The notes beneath the pieces are model-generated. The model did not search any database and was not told where the DNA came from. It saw only the letters and a program-made list of their open reading frames with translations. DNA of 64,000 nt from Tanytarsus gracilentus. Lineage: Eukaryota; Arthropoda; Insecta; Diptera; Chironomidae. The translations under genes were made by a program, and so were the position numbers. Location of the stretch: the NCBI GenBank assembly GCA_038502055.1, contig JAXRKN010000036.1, forward strand, positions 1-64,000, written 5' to 3'. Below, in pieces: positions 14,435 through 29,345 of the stretch (positions are counted from its first letter, which is position 1; the number at the start of each line of letters is the position of its first letter).

Positions 14435-15797
14435 GAAGTATCATTTATAGCGTTAATGACTTTTTCTGTTCCGACTGTTATTTGTGATTTATATTTTCAA
14501 CATTTTCCAGAAAGTTATTGAAACAAGAAAATTAATTTTATATGAAAAGTTTTACTCATATTAAAATGCACACTTAGATGTTATAACTCATGATATAAAC
14601 CAAGAAGGTCAAAAAGTACACTCATAAGAAATAATTTCGCAAGTGTAGCTAAGAAGTTAATCTTTTCGGCATAAGTGAACAATGCAAAAGGAAGCCGCCT
14701 CCAAACATAAGAAATGTACAGTAATTTCGGTCTATGAAGCGGAAAAACTTTTAAATTATTTGCACACCTCCTTTTGTCTCTAACATGCACAAATTTATTG
14801 CGCCTCGCTGTTTACATCTCACCTGCAAATTGTTGTCGCGTGAAAATTTACACATGAGATTATTTGTATTTGAATGAGCATTTAAACAAAAGCATTGTGA
14901 AACTTCTTCTTCTGTTAATCCTCTTATGAAATTATTTCCGTTTATCATTCTCACTGTTTGAAGAAATTCTTGATTAAATTTATTGCTAAATTTTATGTTT
15001 GATTAAAGTATTTTTTTTTTCAACAATTTGAGCAGATCAGAAAAATTAAAGTTCATTTTCCAATAAACTCAAACGATCCCAGTTCATTTCAGTTTTTGCA
15101 ATACCCACTTACATCAAAATATCTCTAATTCAAGGAAAATCCTTCTCATGTGCTGGTCATTCCGATAAAATTGGATGAGATGCTGAAAGTGAAATGTGTA
15201 TTATGCACAACGTTGATGCTACTAATATCCACAATTTTCCATACATATTGAATTGTGTGCATGATGTCGAAATCACATTCGAATAGATGATTATGGAAGA
15301 GAAGAAATTTTATCTTTTTCGAGAGGTAAGTGAATTGCATGGAAAGAGAGGAAGATGAAAAAAGTTCATTGAAAAGAGCCAATTTTGCTCAAAAGTCCAA
15401 AGCAAGAATACATTCACACATAAATGGAAAAGTTGTGTTATTGATATGTGCACAATAATCACAGAAATGGAATAAAAAAGAAGAAGAAAGCAGAAAGTTC
15501 AGTGGTCTGGTCTGATATCCTTGTAATCATACGTGAATATCCTTTTGTCATGATTTATACTCTCTCCACTACACGATTTTCCTCTTTCCGCTTTTATCAC
15601 AAAGCCTTGTTCGAACAAAATCACGAACACACATTTTTCCGGTATTCTTTTGAAAAAAAGAGAACGCAAAAGATTCAAATAATTTAATATTGAACTTTGA
15701 TAGCACTGTGGGTGATGTACAAAAAAGATAACTTTTTACTATTTGATCATTTTAAGGCGGAAGCAAATTAAAAATATAAAAAAATTTTCAGTAAATT
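14435..15797. other. Palindrome spacer, right unique part; no gene seen
   Basis: AT-rich non-coding DNA between the duplicated spacer segment and the right arm. It has no second copy in the window. The short open frames (14,581-14,954 minus, 15,146-15,382 minus, 15,448-15,687 plus) show nothing recognisable. Confidence 0.6.
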
Positions 15798-18700
15798 AAT
15801 TAATTAAGGTGTCGAGATGTTTGTGTGTAATGTAAACGAAATAAACGCGTTGCGAGTCTTTAAAAACAGTAGAGAGAAAGAAGATGAAAAAGTGCGCGGT
15901 GATAAAAATATTTTAATGTCTGATAATTGAACTTTTCCCCACTCATTGAGTTAAGCACAAAAAAGTAGTGCCGAAAAAAAATTATCATTTCTGTCTGCTC
16001 TTCCTCAATCTCTCGTTTTATGATCTGATAGCGGATTTGTAAAGGAAGCGACAGAGTCCATAAAATTTTATTCATTTTCGGATTGGCGTCAAAAATTATC
16101 GTCGAACTATTTCGCACTGGAATTTACTTTCATTTACATATACTTTTTATGCATCAAGAAAATTAACCTAGAAATATCATAAATCATTAAAGTCTCTCGA
16201 GAGGATTTTGAGAACAAAGCAGGTGAAAAACTTTTTCTTTTAGTAAATAACAGGAAAGAGAAAATCTCGATATGTGAAAAAGGAGAAAATTAACATACAA
16301 CACAGAAATTTATTTTGATGAATGGTCAAAGTTGCTCTCGAGGACCGAAATGAGAGAAAGAAAATCTAAAAATTGCTGTTTTTGTTTATGATGAATGAGC
16401 TTGTGCAGTGCCATTGAATGGACATTGATTATAATGAATGTTTAATGAAGTTTGGAAAACTTTCACATGTGCCAACATGAAAAATATTCCGATATTGTTT
16501 TTTGCTAATTGATTTTTGAGCTTCTCGAATTAATTAATTAATATGTTTCTCTTAAAACTTTTGTCCCCGCCTTGAAATAATTTTTAACTGCCATAAATGC
16601 CGCTTTCGAGTCGTTTAAAAGACAATAAAAAAATCGTAGATGAAATTTAGCGGCCATAAGATTTCAACATGTGTTGCTACTTTTTTCCTACTACTGCCAT
16701 GCCGATGCCGAGATGATGATGATGGTGCTGTTAACATCTCACTTCGCCCCACAACAATTCCGTTTATTGCAATTTTTTATATTTTTTTCGGCTCTTCTCT
16801 TTTGTTTCTTTATTTTTTTCATAGCACGGTTTTGTTGCTTTTCTATCGCATCAGCATCACTTCACACATCATTATCGAACCGAGGAACCTGAAAGCGCAT
16901 CATTAAAAAATCATTTGCGGAATTCTGAAAAGATTGAAAATAAATCACAAGATAAATTCTAAAGTCATGTTAAGAACTATCAAAAGGGACTAAAAACAAA
17001 GATTTGATTTATTGAGAGATTTTTTTGTGGTGTGTGGAAAATTTAAATACAATTCAGCCATCTCTCAATGCCATTGATGAAGAATTAATTGGAATTTGTA
17101 TTGATCGGATTGGATCGTTCTCACTAATCTGGGTCTGCATCGCGTGTAATTTTTCACTTTCAGCTACAAAATGAGCGAGAAAAATGCTCAGAGTGAGTTT
17201 GTAATTTTTTTGTGTTATGAAAAATTCTCTTCGATGGACAACAAAAGGCGAGAAGGAAGGCAACAAATGAGTGGAGAAAATAAGAAGAGAAAAAATTCTG
17301 ATTCCAACATGAAAAAGAATGAAGTGAGCGAAGAGGAATAAATTTCTTCATGGCACTGCTGCCATTGTCTCAAATCACATAAATCATTCATTAAGAAATG
17401 AAATTGAATAGATCGACTTAACTCCTATAAATCTTTAAAATTTATTTTCTCGCTTTCTTCCTCTCACTCACACTCGCACAACCCTGAGTCATTCCAATAA
17501 TCATCATCATTTTCAAGCCATGCTGAAATTTATTTTAAATGAAAGCTTTGAAGAAAATTTGATTTCTAAATAAATTCAAGCAATAGTTTGAAATTTCAAT
17601 CGATGATGTCATCGACAGACACAACTAATGAGAAAAGATTTTATCAATCATCACTCGGACATTTCGGAAATTTCGGAGAAGACGCAATAATTTTATTTAA
17701 AGAAAGTGAATGAGATTGAAACAAACACAGCGAGAGGAGGAAAATGTTCGTTTGACAGATTTATTACTTTTGGGTCTGTCAAAGCACTTTGAATTATTTC
17801 TATCGTGCTACTCTCTGGAAATAGAAATTGGGAAAGAGATATGCGATACTGTTGAGTGAAGTTAAACCCTCATCGTCGTCTTTTGTGTGATTTGGATCAC
17901 CAAAAAAAAGAGAAAAAAGGCAAAAAGTCTCCGATATTGTCACTCACAAGATGCCTTCGAATGCCAAAGTCTAAAAGACACTGGAAAGTGACATCGACAG
18001 AGCAAACTCAAATAAATCACAAAATTTCCATCCTATGCAGCTATGGTAGACGGTCAGCAATTTTGAGCAATAAATTGTGTCCCTGGTTACACATAGAAAT
18101 TATGATCATCATCATCATCGAATGGAGCTGCAGAAGGTTTTCATTTTTATCATTTTGTAATTAAAGCAATGCTAAATCTACAGCTGTAGATGGAGAAAAT
18201 TTTAGTCATTCATTATGGCAATAAAGTCAGGCAGGCGATGCCATTAAAATTGGTCGAAATAAATAATAAATTTGTGAAGGATTAAAATTTTTTCTAGAAA
18301 ATCAAAAATTCAAAAAAGAAGAAGAAAATTTATGTTGCGATATTGTTCCATTGTGGAGCCTTGCGAATATTGTTTTGAATTTTTTCTTCATCGTGACATT
18401 TTTGTTCGTACGACTCTCAATTTATGTGCAATCAACGACAGCAGCAGTTGCAAGAAAATTCAGTGGAAAGAGGAAAAGAAACAAAAAGATTTAAATAAAT
18501 TTAAAAAACAACACTTTTTATTTTTCGCAAAAAATTCAAATATTTTTTAAAACCAAACTTAAATGACAAAATTGAAGTTCTAGAGAAGTTTTTAATTTTT
18601 TGATAAATATAAATTAAATTATTTTAAATATGTTGTTAGATGCAAGTCATTCAATGGAATTTTTATTGTGTTAGGATAAAGCGACAACATGACGTGTGTG

Positions 18701-21700
18701 TAAGTAGAATAAAAAGTGTTGAAAATGAGATTTAAGATTTTCGGATCCGAATTGTCTGATTAAAACAAAAGCAGCGCTTTGGTGATTTTTGCGCTTTCGT
18801 CGACAGTCGCAGAGGCACGCTGCATGGCAATATTGACTGAGACATATTTACCTTATAAATCACCATAAATGCGATCGCCTTAATTCTTCCATATTCGAAA
18901 ATGAAAAAAGTCCAACTGAAATTTCGAAATTCATTGTTGTTTGTACTTTACTGCATTTATTCAAGCAAGAATTTCTCGTTTGTTGTTTGGTGCATTCTGC
19001 GATGAATTTCACGAGAAAATCAAGAAGATAAAAATTTTTGTTTCAATTCATCTGTCAATTTTGCAGATTCTTCTGCTTCTTCTTACTTTTATCATTATTC
19101 ACTCGCTGCCTTTTTTCTTGCTTCGTGCCATGCTTTGTTGCAGCAACAGCAGCGAACAGAAGATCACAGTCATCGACTTATGGAGAGAATGGAATGAAAA
19201 TGAGGTAGAAAAAGGACGCGACACGAACATTACCTTGAAGGAATTTTTTAATATTTTTACCCCAAAATTACAAAAATTTAAACTGCTTCAGAATTTTTAC
19301 AAAAAATCATTTTTTCGATTACAGATTGACCATCAAGTTGGCGTAAAATGGGAGAGATGTAAAATTGCGAATGGCAATCACAGAGCTATAGCTGCAAAAT
19401 AAGAAATGTTGATCCAATAACCTTTTTCATTATCCGATGCCATAAATCTTTCACACTTTTGAAGCTTTTAAAATTAATGATTTTTTTTTCTCTGCAGCTC
19501 TCTCAATCTTCATTCAGTTTGCTTGCAATATTCTACAGCACTCTCGTTTCTCTTCATTGGTTTGAGTTCAACCAATCTCCAATGAGGAGTGGAAAAATCA
19601 AAAAATCCCCAGAGCAGAAGCAGCAACATCAATGTGAGAGGAACATTTTGACAATGATTGATTACCTCACTGGAGGAGGAAGAGACATGAGCATGCTTGC
19701 CAACTTTTTTAAAATCGAACATGAGAGGATGGGTTTCTTTCTTTATGTTGTTGGCGGATTGGATGACGAAGAAGAATTGAGAAATAAAAGAGGAATCGAA
19801 AAGGAGGCGAAGTGATTGATTGTAAATAATTATTCATTTTTTAATAAAGCTCGCAAGCATCCCTGCTGACTTCTCTCTTTCTCAATTTCTTCATTTTCTG
19901 AACATGAAAAAATTCTTTGGAAGGAAAAATGGAGCCGCACGATTAAACTTTTTTTATTTTATAATTTTATTTTCGTAGTGTGTTCATTAAAAATGATGTT
20001 GTAATAAATGTGCACCTTCCATCGTGTCTGTCATTAATTTATTGCCTGGTATTGTAAAACAAATTTGAGCCGACGAGAGCGAGAGAGAGAGAGAGAGACT
20101 TACGATATAATAAAGACATCCATAATCGAAATGGTGAGTGATTAATTTCTCCTCCAACTTTTTTTTACCTTCTTTTATTTTTTTTCGTTCCTTTCCACGC
20201 AATGAGGATTGAACATAGCACAGCGCAGTGTCGCTGCCATAAAATGAAGGAGATGATCATCATTTTACCTTTTCACTATGAAATTCTTCTCATTAATCAT
20301 TGTCAGTCTTGACATTGCTTTGTGTTTTCTCTACCTCAACCCTACTGCGTGATATCTCCATTTTATACAAAACTAAATTGAAACGCTATCGAATCAACGA
20401 TTTGCTTAATTAACGAGAATTGTCCTCACTCAACTCTGAAATTTGCAATTTGTAATTAAACTGTTTCAATTTAATTTTTTTGTCACTCACCAGGACACAC
20501 TGACGTGCTTGAAAAAATATTTAAATGAATTGGTGCAAAGTGCGTGTTTTAAAATAATTTAATTGACCATCGCCAAAAGTGTCACTCGAGTGTTTAAAGT
20601 TCATTTTTTATTTGCACAATTTTGATAAATTTGGAAGAAATCGGAAGTGCAAATTTAAATTGTTGTGGGATGAAATAAAAGTAAAAAAGTGCAATCGAAA
20701 TATCACAGTCATCATCATCGGGAATGACATGAAATTATTCTGCGGTTTGTGTCTGCTTCGGTGTATTTTATGTGTGTGACAATGACAGTTAATTAACATT
20801 ATTTATTATAACAGCAACTGCTCCACTCACTGCTCACTCGAATTATTTCTCTGACTCGATGTCTGATGATGAGCTGCTGTGTGTACCCCGAAAAATGATG
20901 CGTTGCAATCAGCGCAAAATTTGCATCATTTTCATTTTCATTTTCGAATTTGCGTGAAATGTGAGAGGATAGCGGGCAGCAACAGCACTTTATATAAATT
21001 AAAATCATGAGCTGAACATTTCTATTAAAAAGCTGTTGTGTGTGAGGCAAAATTTATGAATTGTTAGAAAATATTATTTTTCTCGTGCATTAGACAAAAT
21101 TAATTTTATTGCCACTTGAAAAATTATAAACACATAAAACTTTTGTTGTGCTCGTATATGCCGGTGATGTTGATGAGAATTATAATCAGCATAAAAAAGT
21201 CTAAAATTCTCTCTCGCTAGAATTTTATGTGCTCTGCTCTGCTCTCTCACGGAGATGTCACATGAGGGTTTATGCTTATGATTATTTGTGTGATTTATGC
21301 GAAAATGAAATTAATATCATTATTTTATTCTAATTTCATTTAGATTATTATAAAATGTGCATTTGTGTCGAACTCAAAACATTCCAATTGACATTATCAT
21401 AAAATTAATTAAAAATATATTTTTCATTGAGTTATTTAAAAAAAAAGATCTAACTTTAAAATGTTAAAAGAGGTTTGCGGAAGTGAAACGAGCAGTGATG
21501 CATGCAAAATTGTTACAGTAGAAAATAAAAGACAGGTAGAAATGCTGCTGCTGTGGGTCTCACAATAGAACAATGAAGAATTGTTCAGAATTGGAGCAAA
21601 TTTTATGCTAATGAGAGGGAAAACGAAGAATTTCGGACAAAAATTTATGAACGTCATTTATCTCAAGATTGCATGCATGCCATGACAGCAAGTGATCAAA

Positions 21701-24700
21701 ATAGAATTTCTTAAAAATGAAAACAACTGAAAAGTGACAATGAATTTCTTAACGAATATTTATGGTTCATTTGATTAGTTCTGAAAGCTGTCCATGACAA
21801 TTTTTTTATGTTTTGGATATCACGGCTCATTACTCTCACTCGCATGTCCTCATAAATTGTGAGCATCGTGTTTTTAGGGTAATTATCGTAAAATATTATA
21901 AATTAAATTAAAATTTCCATATCAGTCCTCAGTAATTTATTTATTGATTTACAAATTTTATGAATTTCAGCCTCGATAATCATTTCGAGTACAAAAAGGA
22001 GTTGGGGGCAACTAATAATCACACGCACACGACAATTTTAACATTCGAAGCTCATAAATTTACTTTCAAAAACGCATAAAATTTTTGTGTTCGCGATACT
22101 CAAAATGTGATAATGGTGCGATAATAACTTGCATAATAATTTTCAACCAAAAACTGCCACGAACGATATTCTGAATTATGATGATAAAAGTGTACACTAA
22201 TATGTGTGTGTGTGAGCACCAGCATGGACTCCAATCGATTGATTTCGTTATTTTTTAAGTGGGATGAAATAAAATTAATTAAATCTGCATAGAATTATGT
22301 TTTTTGATTAAAAATTCGTGTCATTGTTGCAAGTTTGTTTGTTTGTTTTGAGGTGAGCATAAATTATTGGCAATTTATGGCTAAAAAACATCGATTTCAT
22401 GTGTGCAGCAACAGCAATTCTATGGACATCTACCCTAGATCGAAAACTCTAATTGGTTTTGATGGTCGTGCAGTGATCAATCCTCATTGTCTCTCTCTCT
22501 CAGACTCATAGAAAAACATGCACATGAGCTGATTCTCATTCAGTGCTCAAAGCCACATCCAAAACATAAAATTTCATGTTCAATCTGAAAAGTTGTGACC
22601 ACTGACGATGCTGCTTTTGCTGCGTACAACAACAATTTCCAATTGTCGCATAAATTCTCATTGAGAGCCCAATAAATTTCGATTGGAAAAAGTTCATTCG
22701 AAGCCAGCACAACACTACAAATGCACTTGATGCCATTCTTCTGCTGATGCTGCTGTTGTTGGTGAAATTTGCACGTGTTCTGGTCATAAATTTCGATTCA
22801 AAATTTTTGCTAGATCAACCAGTAAACCATACTTTGTTATTAGCATACACACAGTTGCTGCTCTGTACATCACTAATTTACGCAATCGGTTCTCAAATTT
22901 ATGAAAGTGGTGAAGAGCTCTTTTGTGTGTTGTTCAAATTGATACTGGTTAAGCGTCATTGGTTGTTGTTCATTGAAAGTTCAACACGTCAGTGGATTAT
23001 TTTTGAATGTCTCTGAATGAAATTTACGATATCAGGTGCTAAAATCACACGAAAGTACTTGATGGAATTGTTATGGATGAATTTACATTATCATCAAAAG
23101 GTGTCGTGAAAGAAATCAAAATAGCACAAAATAAAGCAAGAAAATTTATTCGAACGAATTTTTGATAGACACGAAACATATTCGTGGAATATTTTATCGA
23201 GAACTGCTAAGTGTGGATCGTAAATCAATCATCAATGACGACGAATTTTATGAACATTTTCCATATCACATTTTATTATGTCAAAACTTTGTTCGCATTT
23301 ACTGCAAACAACCAGCGATAAACACGCTTTTATGTGCTGCTCATAGTTGAAACTAAAAAGTCGAAGGTTATTTTTTAGAATAGAAACTGAACTAAAATGC
23401 TATGTTTTAATTGCAATCCACTCAATCACATGACACACATGCATGCTCTGGAAAATTTTATTTTGTGCTCGTTATGTGAATTTGTGGCTCATCAAATCTC
23501 TCCTCTCAAACTGATTTGCATAAATGACATTCCATTATAATAATTCAAAAGGCATAAAATGAAATGACTAGAAATGCGAAAATTGCAAATTGAACGCAAA
23601 ACATATTAGACAAAGCATATCAGAATGATTTTAATTTGTTTGAAGTCACACATCAGAATAATTTGACAGCTTTTTCATTTTGCAGCTATACGCATTCCAA
23701 AATTTATGTGTGCGAGGGTGAAATTGTGTCATAAGTGCATGAAAAGGTCAGACACGTTGTGACTCAATAGGTTAAAGTTTTTTTTATGATTAAATATTTT
23801 TTTCAACTTGCGTAAAAACTTGAGCATGCTCAGAGATTTGATGAATTTTTTTAAATATTTACTTCAATAATTTACGAAAGTTCAAGTCAGTGTCAATAAT
23901 TTCCTTCGATAGATTTATAAAATCACTTTTTGAATGTTTTTCGAAAAAATTTAAAGCGATTTTTTTCTCAGTTTAGAAACTCATAAATCAATCAAAAAAA
24001 TCTCATTTGAGTTTGATTTACTGATTGAGATTAAAATGTTCAGAAAAGTACCAAAAATTCAAATTTTTTGATTTATTTTAAAACATCATAAAATTTTTTA
24101 ATGAAGTTCGTGGTTTATGGAAAGAAAAGTAAAACTCCAACGCGAAAAAGTTCTTCCCTACACAGAATCGCAATTTTGCAACTTTTGTTCATCTTTCGTG
24201 CTAGTGAAGTAACAATTGAATTGCACTTAGCCGACACTTTTCTCGCTAATTGAATCGTTAATAAAATAATGTGGCAAGCCATGCGTTTCTTTTACACCGT
24301 TCCGAGTGTCTTCGCACATGCACAAACACGCTCACACAAATTGTTCAATTTTTATTTCTTTTTGATTTATTCGTGGGAGTTTAAAGTCTGAAAATTGTAT
24401 CGGAAAATTTTCATAAAATCTCTTTCACATCGATTTGACAACAAAACACAAAAAATTACTTTTTACTCTTAAAAAAATATCAAAAACACTCGGAGCCGAC
24501 ATCGATGATAAAACTGTAAAGCTGTCAATGCTAAATCCACAATTTATGTCCACTTTTGACTTTATTTCTTAGTTTCATTCTTTCATTTTCAATTCTTCCT
24601 TAACTCTTTTCAGCCGTTGATCGCATTCTGGGTGTATTTTTGCTGTTTTCGATAGGGAAAATATAAAGATTCGATTATTGACAACATGTTGATGATGATG

Positions 24701-27328
24701 GCCTGAACTCAAATGTGAATTAAAAATATTTTAAGCAAAAAAATGTCTTAAAATTTTATTGCAGTCGCACATTTTCAGCAGAAACTCATTTGATGAAATT
24801 TTTCCATTAATAATCGGCAGGTTTGAGTGGCTCTTTGCAATATTTCGCGATGCATTTCTCAACGCACATAAACATATCGCGATTAATGCTAATGAGATCC
24901 AATTAAAGAATCTTTGGCAATAAATTTTCGTGAATTTAATTGATTTTTTTTCAATATTCTTAAACTTGTTTAACTCAATTCCAAACTATACATTTTATTT
25001 CATATTCTGTAACCGCTTACATGCTTGATGAATGCCAGGAAATTTACATATAGAATTATGCAAATCACAATTAATCATTTGAGTCTCAAAAATATTTTTT
25101 TAACAAAAATTTTGATGGCAAAATGAGATTTTCGGGCGATCATCGCAGCCAACACACGCGCTGGCATCAGCAAGAAGAATTGACACTAATGACATGAGTT
25201 ATTGTTATTGCACTGCTGAATTTATTTACTCTGTCTCTCTCTCTCTCACTTACTCGACAGTCGCTCGTTAGCTCATTAAGTCCGATTCCCAAATTATTTG
25301 TGCTTCATTTTTAATTTCGATATTATGCAAATCGATTCGCGTTGACAATTTATTTTTCACTGTTGACTCGCTCAACGACTCATTGGACAAAATCACTCAA
25401 AAATTCCGAGAGGATGTGGAGAGAGACGATAATTAATTAAAATACCCGAAAGTTGCTGCCATAATCGTCATATTTATTTTCTGCGCCACGCCAAAATTTA
25501 TGTGATTTCTTCTCCTTTTGATAATCCGTCGAGTTGCGACTTGAAAATTGGCTCAAAAATAATTTATCCAATATTTCAAAATCTCCAGCCGAGTTCGTTG
25601 TCATTAATTTAAATTATAATTTTTGTGTCCTCTTCAAAAATAAATTTTCATCTGCTCGTAAATAATTTGAAATGCAATCGCTAATGCTTTTATCAGCTCG
25701 TGTTCGTGTCTCTGTCTTAAATCACTTCATTATAGGTAAACTAGAGTTTAAAAATTAATTCAATGCAGTCAAAAATAATTTGAATCTCGCGTCAAGCAGA
25801 GGAAGCCACATGTGATCTTTATTTTTCCATAAAAAAGAGAGCCAAAAATCAAAAGACAATTCTTAAGTTCAGAACGCCATAAATCACTCACACAAGACAA
25901 CCAGAAGAGGTCTCTGATGAAGAACTCGAGAGTTGATCACGAATACATTTATTTTTAAATGATATACAGCAAAACTATTTCCATAGCGTACCTATCAGAA
26001 TATTGTGAGGTTCAACAAGATCCGAATTTCCTTGATAAGTCATAAATTATGACTTTTTATCTGAATTTTATTTAAATTTCCTTCTCTCAGCTCTCTTCTG
26101 ATCAATATTTCACAGTCATCATCAATTTCAAAAGTCCATTCGAACTACAAGAATGAAAAAATCGAAGAAATTGAGGAGGAAAAATAAATTCTCGAAATGA
26201 TATGATTTGTGAGATATTTCGGTGTATAAGAACTAAATTCAAAGCACACAATTTATTGTCGAAGAATTTTATGGTCAAAATATTTTTTATTGTAATTAAA
26301 AAGCCACAAAATCGAGAGAGAGGAGGCGTAAGAAAGCAAGAAATGATCGAAACTCGTCTGTGAGGATTTTAATGATTGCCATGGAAGTGACAGTTTTATG
26401 ATGTTGAACATAAATCACATACTTTATACATTTCAAGCGATGAAGACCATAAAAAGAAATTATTTAAATTTGAATTTCTCCAACGATGTTGATGGCATTC
26501 GAACTAATTTGGATTAAGAAAATCATAAATTTATAAATTTAATAACTTTTCAATTAAAATATTTTAAAACAAATAAATTAGCAATTTTGAGTAATCAAAC
26601 AAAATCAGGGACATGAGCATATTTTATTATTTCTCAGTCAATTAGCGATGATGATGGCATAAAAATTTTATTACCTCCATTCACGCTCTCGTGAAATAGG
26701 CTGCGAGTGATTTTTTCTCCTCTCGATTATTGACAAAAAGTCATTTCAAGTTTATTGCTGTCCATTCAACCTCTCTTTGTTGGCATCCTACCGGGAATGA
26801 TTAAATTGAAATGTATCCGCACAAGCGGACCACATTCTCCACTAATCTTCTTCTTCTCTCTCACTGACTCACTTTGATTTATTCACAAAAGTTTATTTTT
26901 CAGCAATAAAAAAATATCGCGCAAAATATAAGAATGAATATTTGGTCATAAATAAGAAGTAAAAATGAGCAGTGAATGGTGCTGGAGATGAGAAGCAGGC
27001 AAGACACCAATCTTCATCATTATGAGTTCATAAATCTCGGAAGTGATTGATCATAAAACGATGGAAAACATTCATCTTCAGCTTAAGTACCAGATGGAGA
27101 GAGAAATGAAAATGAAATAAAATATTTAAGGAGGAGCTGTAAATTGAGCTGTAAAATTTTCATGTTCATTCAATCAAATCCATCATGATTATGAAAATAA
27201 ATATTCAGTGACTCATTCCGATATGAAAATGTGCGTAATTTTATTATATTCAGCAAATAAAGAAATGTTTCACTTTGAAATTATGACATGGATTAGAATA
27301 TTTATGGCGCAGCAACTGTCAAAATTGA
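15798..27328 (-). repeat. Right arm of giant imperfect inverted repeat
   Basis: Reverse-complement copy of 1-11,547. The inner border is at AATTAATTAAGG (15,798-15,809). The outer end cannot be fixed, because the partner arm runs off the window; 27,328 pairs with position 1. Compared with the left arm it carries an extra AAC near 19,145, extra ATTTTC units near 20,928-20,945 and a longer GA run near 20,080-20,098. Such changes are typical of alleles or diverged duplicates rather than an exact assembly echo. No transposase, reverse transcriptase or other coding sequence is visible, and there is no clear terminal inverted repeat or target-site duplication at the inner border. Confidence 0.95.
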
Positions 27329-29324
27329 AGGAATTACAACTTCGGTCGTGGCTTTCGTGATTTCTTCAAATTTGTCACTTTTAATGATTTACATTGGAAC
27401 TTGTTTGTGAGTTTGCCTCGTTATATTTTTACCTCTATATGTTCAGCCATTCATCAACCGCAAGCGGTTATAAAGAAGGCCAAATTACAGATTACTGTGC
27501 GGCGTTGTAGGTGTGTAAACTTTCTGCATGATGAATTGCATTAACCGTTTTCATTAGCAACTTTGACATTTTTATTACATTCGACCCATTTTAAATGAAA
27601 ATTTATTCCTCCATCAATAAATTTTTAAAATGTCCATGTGAAAGCTCAAATAATTTATTTCAATCATTCTTCATTAAACTTTCATCCGTCATAATCCTCG
27701 AATGTGTATGTAGCTGCTGCTGCTGTGTTGTCAATCCCCAGAAAAAATATTATCACAAATATTTCATGGCAAGTTCACATATCACCCACTCGCACTCAAT
27801 GTTTTCTCTCACCACCTTTTGACATTTGAAGATTTTCTTCGAGGAGAAAAAATTCATTCGAGTTGTCAGCTACTCGTGAGTTGCATGACATAATGTGACA
27901 TTTAAATGGAGTCCTGTGGCGATATCCTTGCAGCAGCGACATGACGATGACACTCTTGAAGAAATTTTCCATCGGAGATGCTGTCACTCACAAGAAGCAT
28001 CCGCCTTCACATTTTCACATTTGAACGAAAAACTTGTTACGCATTTCTGATTTCAAGAAAAGTTATTGAAAAATTCTTTCAGTCTGAAATTGTCTTCGAA
28101 TGGCACTGACGACAAGTTGAGAATTTTGCTTTTATTTTGAGCGACTCATTTGCATACAAACTGCATCAAAAATTAATGCAAAAACCTTGTTTTATGACTT
28201 TGTGCTGCAAAGTGCTCAAGTTGCAGCCATCAAAAGAAATCTTTCGCTCTCGATATGACAAGAAAATGAAATGAAGGCAATTTTAATTCCCGTGACAACA
28301 GTCGTTGCCTGTTTGTGCACTAAATCGAGTCAGTTCAGTTAAACAAACACTTTGTCGAATCCATCACGTCTTTATGATTCCTTTTTTCCGCTTCATTTTT
28401 TGATTGTACCACCGAGATGTTTTCCACATCGCAAATAAATTTTCACTACTTTCTCCCGTTCGTCTTATTTGTGAGAGTTGTGTGAGCTTAGCCATGCTGC
28501 TGCTGCTGTTCGACTATTCAGATCTAATAAAATTTTATCGATAACATAAAATATAATGAGCTATTTTTCTGTTCAGTTTTCTCATTTTCAAAATTGTCAT
28601 AAATAACGGAATAAGAAGCACCAACATCGACATCATCAAGAGCTGAGTGCTGGCGAAAAAGAAAGAAAAAGAGAACAGCAGCAGTGAGAAAGAAAATATG
28701 ATGGAAATAAAACGAAAACTGAATAAATTTTCCCATTCTTATTTATTGTTACTGTTATTGTTATTTCCTCTCTCTCCGAAAGTGAATCATAAGAAGGGCA
28801 CAACTTCCAATTTTCCCCAAAATCGATTTTCCATTTCTTTCTTCAACTACAAATTTTGCTGGCGAAAATTTACTCATAAACATTATGATGGAAATTAACA
28901 CATAATTTTACCTTAAAAACTTTTTCTTCTATAAAATCCTCCTCAGATTATGCTGATGATGAAGCTCTGCGGTGTAAATCATGTTTCGCACTCACTCTCA
29001 CATGTGTCAGAATGCAATTTCGTGTAAAAGTTTCACTGATAATCAACATGAAATTTATGTGATTTTATGCGACAGTTTTGCCATCCTCCCGTTTACGCTG
29101 CCAGAGAGAGATGATGACAGATTTTGGTGTTTATTTGGTTTTCGAACGAGGCTCCACTGCAATTGCTGTTGCTAACACTCATTCATTCATTTCCATCCAA
29201 CCGCAGCCGCATCATCATCATCATAGTTGTTGTCTGTAAAATTTATGTGATTTTTGCATCATTCATTCATAGATATTTAGGAGAGTGCTTAGGCTGACTA
29301 TGAATAAAGTGCAACGTGTATGAT

Positions 29325-29345
29325 ATGATGATGATGATGATGATG
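29325..29345. repeat. (GAT)n microsatellite
   Basis: About seven tandem GAT/ATG units. The apparent poly-His stretch it gives on the minus strand is a by-product of the repeat and is not a protein feature. Confidence 0.9.

Noticed and set aside
18941..19402. 153-aa open frame in the right arm
   Set aside because: The left-arm equivalent (8,078-8,404) breaks off early, and the composition is low-complexity Leu/Phe/Lys typical of AT-rich non-coding DNA.
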